A DNA stretch of 64,000 nt from Metaphire vulgaris (GCA_018105865.1 CM030866.1:1234991-1298990), one strand, 5' to 3'; counted from the first letter of the stretch, positions 1 through 10,363 are shown. Made by a program: numbers and translations. Notes: generated by a model not told the origin, from the letters alone.

Positions 1-160
1 TGACGCCAAATGAGTGGATTTATATAGCGCCGTCGTTCTCGCGCATTGTGTATGCATAACCGGGTCTCCACGCATCGGTTAATCAGGCGAGGAGAACGCC
101 GTTCTTCGGAGTCGTTTAAAACAGGGCGCTGCTTTTTCCAGCGACCGTAAACAACGTGCT

Positions 161-191
<31 letters not shown>

Positions 192-360
192 CGGGGCCAG
201 ACGGGGACGGCGAACCCAAGGGATGCAGCGGCAGCTCCCGGTCTCGATCGGAGGAGCTTCGGGTGGATTTTTCGATTCGCGTACCGAGGATTGCGTTTGC
301 TAACGAACAGTGGAGTGATGTAGTGAGTGAGTGTAGAGAGTGAGCGGTGAGTCATTCCCC
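1..360. other. CpG-rich stretch with CGG array, no gene assigned
   Basis: The first 360 bases are richer in G, C and CpG than most of the window and contain a (CGG)n run at about 161-189. The word TTATATAGCGCC near position 20 is the reverse complement of the GGCGCTATATAA tail seen at several retroposon ends in this window, so the left edge may be the end of a SINE or LINE copy. An ORF exists on the minus strand, but its proline run is just the CGG array, and I see no domain. A promoter or 5' exon of a gene to the left is possible but not shown. Confidence 0.3.
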
Positions 361-454
361 AAAATGCCCGTCACGCGCTAGATTGGGACGCGTGCATCCA
401 CCGCAGACGACAAAGGAACGGACAAGGAGACACACAGCAGCGGTAGACAGGCAG

Positions 455-650
455 ACAGTCATTAGCGTCGCCACGGGGGGGCAAATGGGGGCAACTCCCC
501 CCTCCCAACCTGCCCCAGACCACCCACCAGATTTGCGCAAATCCGGTGAGAAAGTTTTCTGTGGAGGGGTGATGGGTGGGTAAGGAATCTCACACGCTAG
601 CCTCTTTTGCCCCCCGCCTCAACCAAAAATTCATGGCAACGCCACTGCTT
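455..650 (-). mobile_element. MITE family I, copy 1
   Basis: About 190 bases closely similar to the copy at 838-1019: both share TCGCCACGGGGGGG at one end, an AATCCGGTGAGAAAGTTTTC block in the middle and CGCCACTG at the other end. Read on the minus strand it starts CAGTGGCGTTGCC, resembling family C ends. No clear target-site duplication is visible. It has no coding capacity. Confidence 0.6.
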
Positions 651-837
651 AGTAATCAAGTTTTTTTCTCTCAAAAATTAGGCCACTATATCTTGTATAT
701 CAAAAGTTCTTGGCATTCAGAATTTTGCCTGTGGTATTTTCTATTGCTTAAATTGGACATTTTTTAAACTACAGAGTATGGTATTGGCAGATGTGTGAAT
801 GGCTAGCACTTTTGACAGGCAAGTGAAGAGGCCCTAG
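651..837. other. AT-rich spacer between two family I copies
   Basis: Nothing recognisable. It separates the two family I elements, which lie in the same orientation about 380 bases apart. Confidence 0.4.
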
Positions 838-1019
838 TAGCGTTAGCTTCGCCACGGGGGGGGGGCAAATGGGGCAACAACCCCCAACCTGCTCCAGAAT
901 ACCCACCAGATTCGCGCAAATCCGGTGAGAAAGTTTTCTGTGGAGGGGGAGGGGTGGGTAAGGAATCTGACACGCTAGCCCCTTTTGCCCCCGACCAAAA
1001 ATTTCTGGCGACGCCACTG
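838..1019 (-). mobile_element. MITE family I, copy 2
   Basis: Second copy of the element at 455-650, with the same G-run after CGCCAC, the same AATCCGGTGAGAAAGTTTTC block and the CGCCACTG end. A short PuPy and (GACA)n tract follows directly. Confidence 0.6.
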
Positions 1020-1039
1020 CACACAGCCACACAGATATC

Positions 1040-1040
<1 letters not shown>

Positions 1041-1069
<29 letters not shown>
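1041..1069. repeat. (GACA)n microsatellite
   Basis: Seven perfect copies of the tetranucleotide. Confidence 0.95.
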
Positions 1070-1071
<2 letters not shown>

Positions 1072-1117
1072 TAGACAGATGAATGAATGCGTGGATGGAT
1101 GGATATAGATAAATATA

Positions 1118-1214
1118 TATGACCCTTTTATGGCTAGTCAGACTTTTTCGGCAGGGACCCACAAAATATACCGACACCCCTCCCCCCAATTGATAATCCT
1201 AGAAATAACCCTGG
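1118..1214 (-). mobile_element. MITE family D fragment (D1)
   Basis: Ends with CCTAGAAATAACCCTG, the family D terminal repeat in reverse. It carries the shared internal word on the minus strand (1121-1141, degraded) next to CAGACTTTTTCGG. The other terminus is missing, so this is a partial copy. Confidence 0.65.
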
Positions 1215-1399
1215 TTCTTATATAGCGCCATCGCTGACCTAAGCGAATACAGCAGGAGAAACTCTTATTTGCAAGGAGTTTGTATGTCCACCTGGCGAAA
1301 GGCATGTTCGTTGATGTGATAAGCGTTCCATTTGTTACTTTGGGACAAATTGTCTGCTTTATCGCAAGAAGCGAACTAGAAATTTCACATTCAAAACGA

Positions 1400-1447
<48 letters not shown>
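1400..1447. repeat. (ATT)n microsatellite
   Basis: About 16 uninterrupted ATT units. Confidence 0.95.
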
Positions 1448-1980
1448 CAGTGTTGGAGTTGTAAAATTTGAGCTGGGTGTTTTGAGGACTGAAATTCATT
1501 GAATGACAGAAACTGCACGTACCCGATATGCGATTTTTGGGAGGGTTGCAAAGTTAGCTGGGGCGGGGTTTCAACCCCAACCCTCTCGGCATCTTCAACA
1601 CCGATTATTATTATTAAAAATATTATCCCCTATTGGAGGGCCTCGGCGAATGTAAAAGAGCCCGATTAAAGACCCTGGCGCTATAGAAGAAGGGTGAGGT
1701 GTGATCGATGCAAGACTGGATGATATCGGCAATTGTTCGAGGTTTGGTGGTTAAAATCGATCGTTTATAAAAATTAATAAGTTGTAAAAATGGGCCTGAA
1801 TTTCCAATGAGCCAATGCAATACATCAACAAAAGAGATTTCTGCCGAGCATCGAGTGAAATGGCCACAAAGTCGATGGCGAGACGAGCCGTGTCTTAAGA
1901 TAACTGGTTTCTTGTATCAGAAGTTTCCTAGACGACTAAAGTACCATAAAACCGATTTTCCGTATGACTCTAATCAATGG
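1448..1980. other. Unassigned stretch with satellite-like fragment
   Basis: No gene. The part at about 1780-1900 (phrases such as CATCAACAAAAGAGATTTCTGCCG) is a weak, diverged match to the 393-bp satellite at 44811 and 34755, and TGGCGCTATAGAAGAAGG near 1678 resembles the family M retroposon tail. Both matches are too decayed to bound. Confidence 0.35.
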
Positions 1981-2045
1981 AATTATTGTTATACAGTTAT
2001 TATTGTTATACAGTTATTATTGTTATACAGTTATTATTGTTACAG
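1981..2045. repeat. 17-bp minisatellite
   Basis: About four tandem copies of TTATTATTGTTATACAG, the last one shortened. Confidence 0.9.
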
Positions 2046-2875
2046 TAGCTGCATGCGTAGATATGCAAAACTTTCAGCGGAGTGATGAAACACTCGAATT
2101 GTAGGCTAATCAAATTTTCTTGAATCACCATCATCACTGCGAAAAGCATTGCAAGGATTGTCAATACTATCCGCCTCGATTTTATTCTATAGCGCTCGAA
2201 ATAGAAAAATCTCACAAGACCACAAAGTTTTGACACAAATCAGCTAGGCTTATTGCGTAATTCCGAATATCTAATTTATATGAACCATTTATATATATAT
2301 ATATAGGCTATGTAGCTAATGCCACTGAGGGTACGAGGGACATCAACAAAAGAGATTTGTGCCGGTCATTTTTCGTCGGGGAGGGAGAGGTTCGTGAATT
2401 CTTCTTGACGACCTTTTACGATTGTAGATTTTCATGCAAATTTTCCCTCGAAAATGTCGAATTGCCCCCCTGCTCCCTATTCCAGAACCCTGGACCTGGT
2501 TTCGCCAATGTGCGTCGGCAAGTATCAGTTTAAATTTAATTATTTAGCCTGGATTCATCGTCGAATCTTCTTCTGACTGGCTTCGCTGTTAATTGCGTCA
2601 TAAAAGACTTTAATTTCACTAAACCACCTGTCAATCTTCAAGATGCCCGTGCTTAAGGGATACAATCGGTTTCAGCTGTTAATTAACTTCTCCTTTCACA
2701 ATTTGCCTAATTAGTTTTAAGCCGACACTGGTCTACGCACGCCGTATAAACATGGAATCCCAGAGATACTGTTTCACATCCACGATTTTAGGTTCCTCTC
2801 TTCCAGCTTCGGTTTTATTTAGCATTTTTTGCGGCTGTTAAGAATGTTCTCTTTATTTGTCTACTTTTCTAGCTA
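2046..2875. other. Intergenic, no gene seen
   Basis: Ordinary AT-rich sequence with a short (AT)n at about 2290-2305 and another weak trace of the ACGAGGGACATCAA satellite phrase at about 2333. No ORF with domain character. Confidence 0.4.
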
Positions 2876-2972
<97 letters not shown>

Positions 2973-3032
2973 TACTACTTTTATAGCTACAACTTTTATT
3001 ACTACTACTACAACAACAGCAACTACTACTGT

Positions 3033-3097
<65 letters not shown>

Positions 3098-3119
3098 TAG
3101 TAGTAGTAGTAGTAGCACT

Positions 3120-3182
<63 letters not shown>
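2876..3182. repeat. Compound (CTA)n/(TTA)n/(GTA)n/(AAT)n array
   Basis: More than 300 bases of trinucleotide repeats that change register and strand symmetry: CTA, TTA, CTA with CAA interruptions, then GTA, then AAT. The homopolymeric ORFs that cross it on both strands are artefacts. Confidence 0.95.
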
Positions 3183-3183
<1 letters not shown>

Positions 3184-3260
3184 GGAGTAACGGAGTAACG
3201 GAGTGTAGAGAGGTTCAGTAGGCTAAGTCCAGTGTGGGAATCTACCTTTGTGGTATTTAC
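3183..3260 (-). mobile_element. Retroposon end family N, copy 1
   Basis: The phrase GGTTCAGTAGGCTAAGTCCAG follows directly on the (AAT)n array. The same phrase directly follows an array four more times in the window (15814, 21967, 55386, 56545). Read on the minus strand this is the 3' part of an element that ends in a (TTA)n tail. Confidence 0.6.
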
Positions 3261-3470
3261 ATAAGTGACACGATACAGTAAGGGTCTTGTCATCATCTGA
3301 CGCAGACATTTCTCTAGATTATAATGCAAGAATTCTCCGTGAAAACAACGGAATCACTGTTTGGAAGAAAAAAACGTTCAAAGGCTCCGACGGTTGAGAG
3401 ATCAAAAAAGTGGAAAGCAAACATGTTGACGCGCTTTTATCGTCTAAGAAGCGGCCGGCTATTCAGACAT

Positions 3471-3473
<3 letters not shown>

Positions 3474-3529
<56 letters not shown>
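3474..3529. repeat. (GA)n microsatellite
   Basis: About 27 GA units, about 170 bases from a (CT)n array at 3700, so the two arrays are inverted relative to one another. Confidence 0.95.
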
Positions 3530-3531
<2 letters not shown>

Positions 3532-3696
3532 ACTGTGATGTAATTATGGCGATGATTTAATAGATTCGCCGGTTGACGATAAATCAGGAGGGCCCTTTGA
3601 TATCGAACACTGTTGATCTTGACGACGATTAGCAATATTTTCATTTCCCAGAAGAACCTCGCCAAACGGAAAATTTCTAATTAAGTCTTAAATTAG

Positions 3697-3699
<3 letters not shown>

Positions 3700-3758
<59 letters not shown>
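3700..3758. repeat. (CT)n microsatellite
   Basis: About 29 CT units, reverse complement of the array at 3474. Confidence 0.95.
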
Positions 3759-3759
<1 letters not shown>

Positions 3760-4813
3760 AACGGCTTATGTATTGGTTTTTTAAGGAAAGGGAACTGCTA
3801 TTTTTTTAAAAAGACACACACACACACTAAAAATAGATTCTGATAGGCAACGAAGATCAAAAACAGATACAATGATAAGTACAATTAATGTGCATTTCAT
3901 TCATAAGATTAGGTTAACGACAATGAGACAAAAACCTCAATTGATGTGCGTACAGACCAATAATGCATATCAACAGCGCACATTGTGTTCAATAAATGAA
4001 CAAGTCAGATAAAATATGTAATTAATTTATAGGCGTCTCGCAAAGACGTTCACCGGGCGACACGATATAATATTATTATGGCAGTTGATTTCATCTGTAG
4101 ACCAATTTTTATTTATATCCTTCTTATTTTATATTGTCTTTGCAGGAAAACTATATATTAAATTGATTTTTAAAGAAGAAAGGAAATATATCGGCCATGC
4201 TTGAATACGCGCATAGATTCCTGATTTAGAGGGGGCTTGGGCTGAATTTAGAAGGGGGGGCTCAGTTGGTTACAGTCGACAAAATACATTAGATATTTCA
4301 TGCTTACCGTTGAAGTTTAACGAGCCAGTAAGAACCCATTTTGTGAAAATATGATGATATGAATTTTTGAAAATTGCTTTCCGCACTGTTAATCGAAGCT
4401 GGCCAGGGCCTACAATTCTAGCATCAGATGAAAATAATTGAATGCGAAATTATTGTTTTTAAAAACTCGTTTCCTTTCAGGTTTAGCGCTCACAGCATGT
4501 CAACAAAAGTTATCGAAGCTAATGGTCTGGAACTTTAAAAAATATCATCTCCCAATTTGGATAACAAAATGTTGGGAAATTATTGAATACATCGATGAAT
4601 TTGCTAGAACAATTTTCGGGCGTCAGATCAGCAAAACTATTTTCAGTGGAGGAGGCATCCCCAAAATGTTGACGCGGTCAAAATTGTGGCGATGCCTCCT
4701 TCATTCTGAGGAGAACGTGATCATTAGCAAGATATCGCTGGCGTGGGGTCCATTAAAAACCCAACCAATCATGATTCAGACCCAACCCGCGAAAGTAAAA
4801 GGTCTAGTTGACC
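3759..4813. other. Intergenic, unrecognised 128-codon ORF included
   Basis: AT-rich. A 128-codon open frame at 4438-4824 (plus) matches nothing I recognise and runs into the family C element, so I do not call it a gene. At 4755-4810 the ACCCAACCC-type words resemble tracts at 26372-26462 and 38257-38397, a low-copy repeat (family P). Confidence 0.35.
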
Positions 4814-5049
4814 CAGTGGCGTAGCCAGGATTTCCGGAAGGGGTTTTTTGGTTTCGATCGTGACCAAACTTTGAAAAAAATTTTCTTATTTTTCCTTTTT
4901 TAGGAGCTGACAAGCAAACAAATGTCGTCACCTTTGTATTCTTTCTAATATTTTCTATAACACTTGGAAATTTTTTCAATCAACAGTCAGCCAAGAGGGG
5001 TTTGACCCCCCCCTCCCCAAATCGGCGCCTAGAAATAAGCTGCCCCTGA
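4814..5049 (+). mobile_element. MITE family C, copy C1 (right end uncertain)
   Basis: Starts with CAGTGGCGTAGCCAGGATTT and carries the shared internal word at 4908-4930 (TGACAAGCAAACAAATGTC). The right part, with a GCCAAGAGGGG and C-run hairpin, is like C5, but the terminal repeat is lost near GCCCCTGAG. Confidence 0.65.
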
Positions 5050-5313
5050 GAGACCTACTTTCAAAAGCGCTAAATAAATGCACGAGATTTTACCTGCTCA
5101 CTTATTCATTCACTTACCATATTGGACCTATTCTAATTTCTAGCAGCAAAGGTCCAAAACGTGCCATTTTAAATTGGAATTCTTTCTGCACTGTTTCGGA
5201 GGTATATAATGACTGCAGGGAGGTAACGGAGGTAATAGATATATCCTCATTACTTGTGCTCTGATAGACGCCACAATGTCAAGGCCATTTTCAGAAAATC
5301 TCTGACTCAAATA
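5050..5313. other. Intergenic, nothing seen
   Basis: No coding or repeat feature that I can support. Confidence 0.4.
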
Positions 5314-5762
5314 CAGTAGAACTTCGTTATAACAGACTCAGTTATAACGCAGGCTCGGTTATAACGTATACCGCAATGTACGGTCCCGTGCGATGCGCTA
5401 TCAAATTGGATGGTATTGGATATAACGTATCTAGGATATAACGTACTGAATTTGACGGTCAGGGGTCATCCACAAATCACGTAAGGCACTGGGGGGGGGG
5501 TCAAACATTTGTGACGATGTGTGACGAAGGGGGTTCCAGAAATGTGACGTCACATAATACTAAATATTTGTGCGACCTATTTTGCTTGTCAAGATTTTTC
5601 GAGATTTTTAACGCGTTGTGACGTCATATTTGAGGGGGTTCGACTTTTTGTGACGATGTGTGACGAAGAGGGCGTGGGGTAAAAAAAACTGCAAAAATCG
5701 CGTTACGTCATTTATGGATGGCCCCTCACGTCGGCTAAGTACGTCATAACGAAGTTCTACTG
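5314..5762 (+). mobile_element. MITE family J, copy J1, split by a family K element
   Basis: Begins TA|CAGTAGAACTTCGTTATAAC and ends GTTATGACG-type sequence in inverted form (CATAACGAAGTTCTACTG). The core CGGTCCCGTGCGATGCGCTA is shared with the copies at 13306, 14704 and 61911. The TA at the left edge and the terminal repeat suggest the Tc1/mariner/pogo group. It is interrupted at about 5461-5728. Its right end is only 48 bases from the GPCR stop codon, so it probably lies in that gene's 3' UTR. Confidence 0.75.
5461..5728. mobile_element. MITE family K inserted in J1
   Basis: Inverted ends AGGGGTCATCCACAAATCAC and TTATGGATGGCCCCT pair with each other. Internal inverted GTGACGATGTGTGACGAAG blocks strengthen the hairpin. 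It carries the shared internal word on the minus strand (5574-5591). Ends of the same kind occur at 14350-14373, 58874 and 61435. Confidence 0.7.
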
Positions 5763-5809
5763 TGCTATTAACGCTTTTTGCTGGCGACGAAATAATCAAT
5801 CGTTCGACT

Positions 5810-7197
5810 TCAGCGGCAGAAGAGTCGCCTCGTGTCGTCGCGAAAGTTCTTATTCATGAACGAGTAGATGACTGGATTGGCGACGTTGTTGGCGAAGTAC
5901 ATGTAGAAGACGATGATGTTGTAGGGGACCAGACCGAGCGCCATCAGGAACGCCGGCAGGAAGGTCAGCACGAAGACGACGGTCACGACGAACAGCATCG
6001 CCGCCGTCTTCAGATTCGCCATCCGATTGAGGTCCCACTTGGTGGCCAGAGAGATCGACTTCCTTCCCATCAGACCCGCCGTCCCCGCCGCCGCTGCCGC
6101 CTCCCTGCGCCTGGTGGCGGCGCCCTTCGACGACGACGACGACGGGCACCCGCCGTTGTTACGGGACCCGGCGGTGGCCGCCGCCGCCGCCTGTTCCGCC
6201 GCCGCGTCGATCCCGTCCGTCGTGAACAGCGTCTCTTCGCCGCCGTAGGCGAGTAGCTGGCCGCGGCTGCAGGCCGACGAGGCGGCGGCGACGACCAGCG
6301 ACAGGCTCTTGCTCTTCTCGTTCTGGCGTCGGGTGCGTCTCGCCAGCACCGACCGGTAGATGAGCACGTACAGGGCGATGACGGCGACGAGACAGAGCAG
6401 GTAGAGGGCCGTGTAGAACTTCTGGAAAGCCTCGCGGAACGACAGTCCGACGACCAGCTCGCTCGGCTGACAGACACCGGTGTAGACCGCCGCACCGGCG
6501 TCGAATTCCTCGGCCGGGTAACCGCCGACGGAGTAGAGGCCCGTCGCCTGGGAGGTGACGTCGACGGTCGATTCTGAACTGGAGTGGCGGTGGATCGTAT
6601 CGAAGGAGGAGGGACGGGGGCTGCTGCTGCTGCTGTTATCGTCCAGGGAATAACTCTCCGCCTCCACGTCCTTCTCCTCCTCCCTCTGTCCGTCGTCGCT
6701 TCGGCACCGGGCGGTCTCCTCCGTTCTGCCGACGTAGACGCTGTACATGAGCGAGACGCAGATCCCGATGGCGCCCGACATCAGGCCCAGCACGGCGACG
6801 ATCAGTTTCGCTCGGAAGACGGTCACCGCGTGGAGGAACGGGTGACAGATGCAGCAGTAGCGGTCGACCGCTATCGCGACCATGATGAACGCCGAAAACG
6901 GTATGTTCGACGTGATGAGGAACTGGTAGAGACGACACAGGAAATCGAACGACATCACGAATTCAAAGTATTCTATGTAGACGGTGTACGGTATGACGAC
7001 GAGACACGTCACGAAATCGACGAACGCCAGAACGAGGATGAACAGCGTCGAAACAAGTTTGTCTTTCTTCTTCGAGAAAACGTACATCACCAGGGCGTTG
7101 CCCGCAGTACCCGAGATGCTCAGTACCGCGAGGATCGCCATGACGACGTACATTGACGCAGCGTCGATTTCTTCTCCAGACTTTTGGCAAGGCGGCA

Positions 7198-7228
<31 letters not shown>

Positions 7229-7318
7229 CGTCATGTCGAGGGGCGATGACCAGTTGTTGTAACTGCTTTCGCTGTCGCTTACGTCACTTCCGCTAATGCT
7301 TCTCTGAGACGTTTGCAT
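5810..7318 (-). CDS. Class A (rhodopsin-family) GPCR, peptide-receptor-like orphan
   Basis: A 502-residue seven-helix receptor for the plasma membrane, coupling presumably to G proteins. Ligand unknown. Visible marks: GTAGNA with N74 in TM1, LAFVDF with D101 in TM2, C128 at the start of TM3, VDRY at 151-154, FLPAF in TM6 (453-457), NPVIY at 481-485, then a helix 8 ending in FCR with a possible palmitoylated Cys501. TM segments lie at about 55-81, 88-113, 127-151, 170-195, 299-323, 437-462 and 465-487. The second extracellular loop is long (about 196-298) and acidic and Ser-rich. ICL3 (about 324-435) has Ala, Ser and Arg runs. The TM4 Trp typical of the class is absent. I chose Met at 7316-7318 (A at -3): the open frame continues upstream only through (AT)n and (GAT)n arrays. 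A possible splice acceptor (TTTCAG, 7356-7351) sits 33 bases upstream. The CDS is intronless and GC-rich against AT-rich surroundings. Subfamily not resolvable by eye. Confidence 0.85.
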
Positions 7319-7352
7319 TATGGCTTGAGAAACTTTGAAACGATAAAAATCT

Positions 7353-7353
7353 G

Positions 7354-7393
<40 letters not shown>

Positions 7394-7396
7394 TAT
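7353..7396. repeat. (AT)n microsatellite
   Basis: Perfect AT run just upstream of the GPCR start; in the minus direction it precedes the possible acceptor TTTCAG. Confidence 0.95.
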
Positions 7397-7449
7397 CGTA
7401 ATTTTATTATTTGCTCTTAATTCTGTTATATATATATATGTTGATGAGG

Positions 7450-7450
7450 T

Positions 7451-7535
<85 letters not shown>
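7450..7535. repeat. (GAT)n microsatellite
   Basis: About 28 GAT units. On the minus strand it reads as a poly-Ser extension of the GPCR frame, which I regard as spurious. Confidence 0.95.
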
Positions 7536-7554
7536 ATATGGTAATTGGCTAGTT

Positions 7555-7831
7555 TAACACTATTCGTACAAGACAAAGAAGTGTATAGGCCATGTTCTGA
7601 GAGAAGAATCAAACCTACTAAGAGAAGTACTATAGAAGAAAAGATGAATGGGAAAACACAGAAAGAGAGGGCGACCAAGGACATCGATGCTGGAGTGGAT
7701 GTTCGACACTACGGATAACAAAAACAAGTATTCAGTCCTAAAGATAAAAGCTCAAGATAAGGAGGAGTGGCGACGCTGGAGTATGGAAACTGTCTTTGGA
7801 CAGAGCACCTGAATAATAATAATAATAATAA
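7555..7831 (+). mobile_element. 5'-truncated non-LTR retrotransposon, C-terminus plus (AAT)n tail
   Basis: A 54-codon frame at 7648-7812 contains GRPRTSMLEWM followed by AQDKEEWRRW. The GRP-basic, Trp and AQDREEWR pattern is the usual C-terminal end of LINE reverse-transcriptase ORFs. The stop codon TGA runs directly into (AAT)n at 7811-7831, the simple-repeat tail expected of such elements. Upstream codons (7555-7647) are similar in character but shifted in frame. The clade (CR1, RTE or other) is not certain. Confidence 0.65.
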
Positions 7832-7845
7832 TATGTATATTTACA

Positions 7846-7911
7846 TGTGTATATATATGTATATGTATACAGTATATACATGTATATATATATGTATATA
7901 TATATATATAT
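7846..7911. repeat. (TATATG)-rich AT tract
   Basis: Imperfect TATATATGTATATG repeats. Confidence 0.85.
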
Positions 7912-8194
7912 CACAGACTGCACGACGAGTGTGCAATTAGGAGTTGCCATTTCAGTGACGAATTCCTTAGAGTGATAATATTTGAGTGCCATGTCACTCG
8001 AGTGATGAATATTATAACCTCGAGTGGGAAAAAACCACTGCGTTGCATAACGCCTTGCATTATCAATTGTGTGTTCGTGTGTTCAGGTTTTTCTCTGTGT
8101 GTGGGGCGGAGGGGGCGGAGGGGATTCGTCAGAAGAGACGCTAGTCTTTCTTGTTGATTCTGGCAGTCTCGCTTTCGGCAAACATCTCTCCTCT

Positions 8195-8277
8195 TCTTCT
8201 TCTTCTTCCTCCTCCTCCTCTTCTTCTTCTTCTTCTTCTTCTTCTTCTTCTTCTTCTTCTTCTTCGTCTTCTTCTTA
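8195..8277. repeat. (TTC)n array
   Basis: TTC with some CTC units. The flanking phrase TTGATTCTGGCAGTCTCGC at 8153-8171 recurs just before the next array (8367-8385), so the two arrays and their flanks are a local tandem duplication. Confidence 0.9.
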
Positions 8278-8462
8278 TGACATCACTGGTGATTCGTTTC
8301 AGAAGAATACAAACGATGTGTGTTTTTATGTGATCTTCTGGAATTAATCTCAGAAAATGCTTTCTTGTTGATTCTGGCAGTCTCGCAGCCAGGACCCGCC
8401 GGCTCAGACTACCCTCACCCCCAATCATCTTTTCCTCCGTCCGATTTGCCTCCTCGGACCCA

Positions 8463-8503
8463 CCCTTCTTCTTTCTTCTTCTTCTTCTTCTTCTTCTTCT
8501 TTT
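8463..8503. repeat. (TTC)n array, second
   Basis: Short TTC run in the second copy of the local duplication that begins at about 8330 (GATTTCTGGAATT-type flank, TTGATTCTGGCAG). Confidence 0.85.
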
Positions 8504-8989
8504 GCTGTGCTGATTTTTCACGCCAAGCAACAGCCTGACATCACTGATTGTCGTCAGAACGCTGGACATTTTGTTTTGCACGGACGGTTAGGTGGTGCAG
8601 ACCTAATCTTCTTAGCTCTTATATAGCCTGAGATATAGCAAATTCAAAAAATTGGAAACTTTCTCACTGGACGTTTTCATTCATCGAGATTGATAGATCT
8701 TTGCCAAATTAAACTAAAACGTGGCGTTTTGGAGAGAAAGGGTGATATTTTAGGCTAAAAAATTTGTTTGTTTTGCACGGACGGTTAGAAAGTGAAATAA
8801 ACAGTCGAAACCTAAAAGCAGCGAATACAAACTCATCTTTTAGCTGTGTTTAAAACGTTACAGCAATCATTTTTTTTTCCAAAAATTAAATCCCCAGTAT
8901 GGTGACGAAAATTTAATCCCCACTTGAGGTGTTAAATTTTTAAAAAAATAGGTATAATATAATAACGGGGCAAGACAGGTTTTCGCACA
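8504..8989. other. Intergenic, nothing seen
   Basis: The word TTTTGTTTTGCACGGACGGTTAG occurs twice in part (about 8570 and 8768), a short local duplication. No gene. Confidence 0.4.
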
Positions 8990-9305
8990 CAGGTTTGGGT
9001 TCTGGGGTAGGGCGGAGCGGTGATGGGTTGGGGCCATTAATCTCAGAAAATGGAACGGGGTTTGGGGCCTGTCGGGCAGGGCGGGTATGGGTTGGGGCCT
9101 GGTAGATTGGGAGATAAAGGAAGAACTCTTCTGGGTTGGGGCCGGGGGAGGGAGAGGGATGGGAGAGGGGAAGGGGACGGGGGTTTGGGGCAACGATTGG
9201 AAAAGGGGGTGGGAAAGGGAAGAGGGTGGGGAAAGGGAAGACTGGGCTGGGCCCTGGGCGATTGGGAGAGGGATGGGGAGAGGGAAGGGGAACGGGGGTT
9301 TATGT
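8990..9305 (+). repeat. G-rich imperfect minisatellite
   Basis: About 300 bases almost free of C runs on this strand, built on GGGTTGGGGCC, GATTGGGAGAG and GGGAAGGGGA phrases. Many closely spaced G-runs could form G-quadruplexes on the plus strand. The plus-strand open frames here are Gly/Arg-rich artefacts. Confidence 0.75.
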
Positions 9306-9406
9306 TATAAACGCTATTATATTATACAGTTTTGATTAAACAATTTCGTTGCTATGGCGACAGCGTCTTGCAAAATATCGTGATATACATCGAGAATTAT
9401 ATAATA

Positions 9407-9407
<1 letters not shown>

Positions 9408-9465
<58 letters not shown>
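9408..9465. repeat. (AT)n microsatellite
   Basis: About 28 perfect AT units. Confidence 0.95.
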
Positions 9466-9468
<3 letters not shown>

Positions 9469-10062
9469 CCATAGACTCGCCGCTGTTCATCATAACCAGA
9501 AGCTGAGCTCTTTTTCCAACATAAGAAATAATGTCCGCTCCCCGAAATGTTTATATTCGTCAACCCCTTATCTCCTCAAAATTTAAAAATATGAAATGCC
9601 TCAAATTTTTATAACGCCGTCTTGATTATAGTCGCAGGTTTACGCTCAAATATGCAACTGTGTCACTGTAATAACAACACGCATATATAGCTACCGTATG
9701 ATCAGAAACCTAGAAAAGCTTTAAATATGTTGTTTCTATGTTTCTACGAATCTGCAATAACGAAATGCCTATGCAAATGCGCACACGCAGTAAAAGAAAA
9801 TGGATGGCTGGACATCTCGACGCAACAGTAGGAAGCGAATCGGTGGTCGAAGATATGGCAACTCCTAGTGGGACGAAAGAAATATTGCAACTGAAAGCCA
9901 GGGGCGATCGCATACCCCCCCCCCACCCTACCCCCACTCCACCCCACCCCATATTCCCACCTCAAGTGCAGTGGACCGTTGTCTAGGCTATGTGTGGTCA
10001 GTGATTTTTCGAGATTGTTTCGTTGACAACGGGGGCGTTACTGCCACTAAAACAGCTCTCTG
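9466..10062. other. Intergenic, nothing seen
   Basis: Contains a pure C/A/T-rich tract with C8 at about 9916-9960. Overlapping open frames on both strands have no recognisable domain. Confidence 0.35.
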
Positions 10063-10132
10063 TGGCGGCCCGGGCGGCCCGGGCGGCCTGGGCGGCCCGG
10101 GCGGCCAGGGGTCGGCCCGGGCGGGCGGCCGG
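10063..10132. repeat. GC-only 9-bp minisatellite
   Basis: Units of GGCGGCCCG with single changes, about seven copies, close to 100 percent G+C over some 60 bases in AT-rich surroundings. Confidence 0.85.
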
Positions 10133-10363
10133 AGACAGCGCGGGGAAAATGCGAAGTCCTTTCGACGAAGCACAGAACCGAACGTCCGTCGTAAAAAACT
10201 TTCCGCGGTAATAAAATAGGTTCGGAACACCGATAAAGAAATTCTCCGCAGACGTATACACTTGACGATCTGATCTTTAATTGCTGGACGGACTGCATGG
10301 CATTCTTTGCTATACCAATGTTAGTTTTCTTTCTAGTTAGCGTACGATGTTTATAACAATTAT

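Noticed and set aside
2829..3329. Long Thr/Tyr/Leu/Val homopolymer ORFs on both strands
   Set aside because: They are translations of trinucleotide arrays. Every frame is open because the units lack stops.
4438..4824. 128-codon ORF
   Set aside because: No motif, and it runs into the terminal repeat of MITE C1.
5461..5728. 8-bp target duplication for family K
   Set aside because: Flanks ACGGTC and CACGTCGG share letters, but I could not define a convincing duplication.
5850..7262. Arg-rich and other ORFs inside the receptor gene on both strands
   Set aside because: Shadows in the other frames of the GC-rich GPCR CDS.
7319..7684. N-terminal extension of the GPCR to a 624-residue protein
   Set aside because: The extra 122 codons are (AT)n and (GAT)n arrays plus LINE-derived sequence. 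The Met at 7316-7318 has a better context and the extension has no conserved look.
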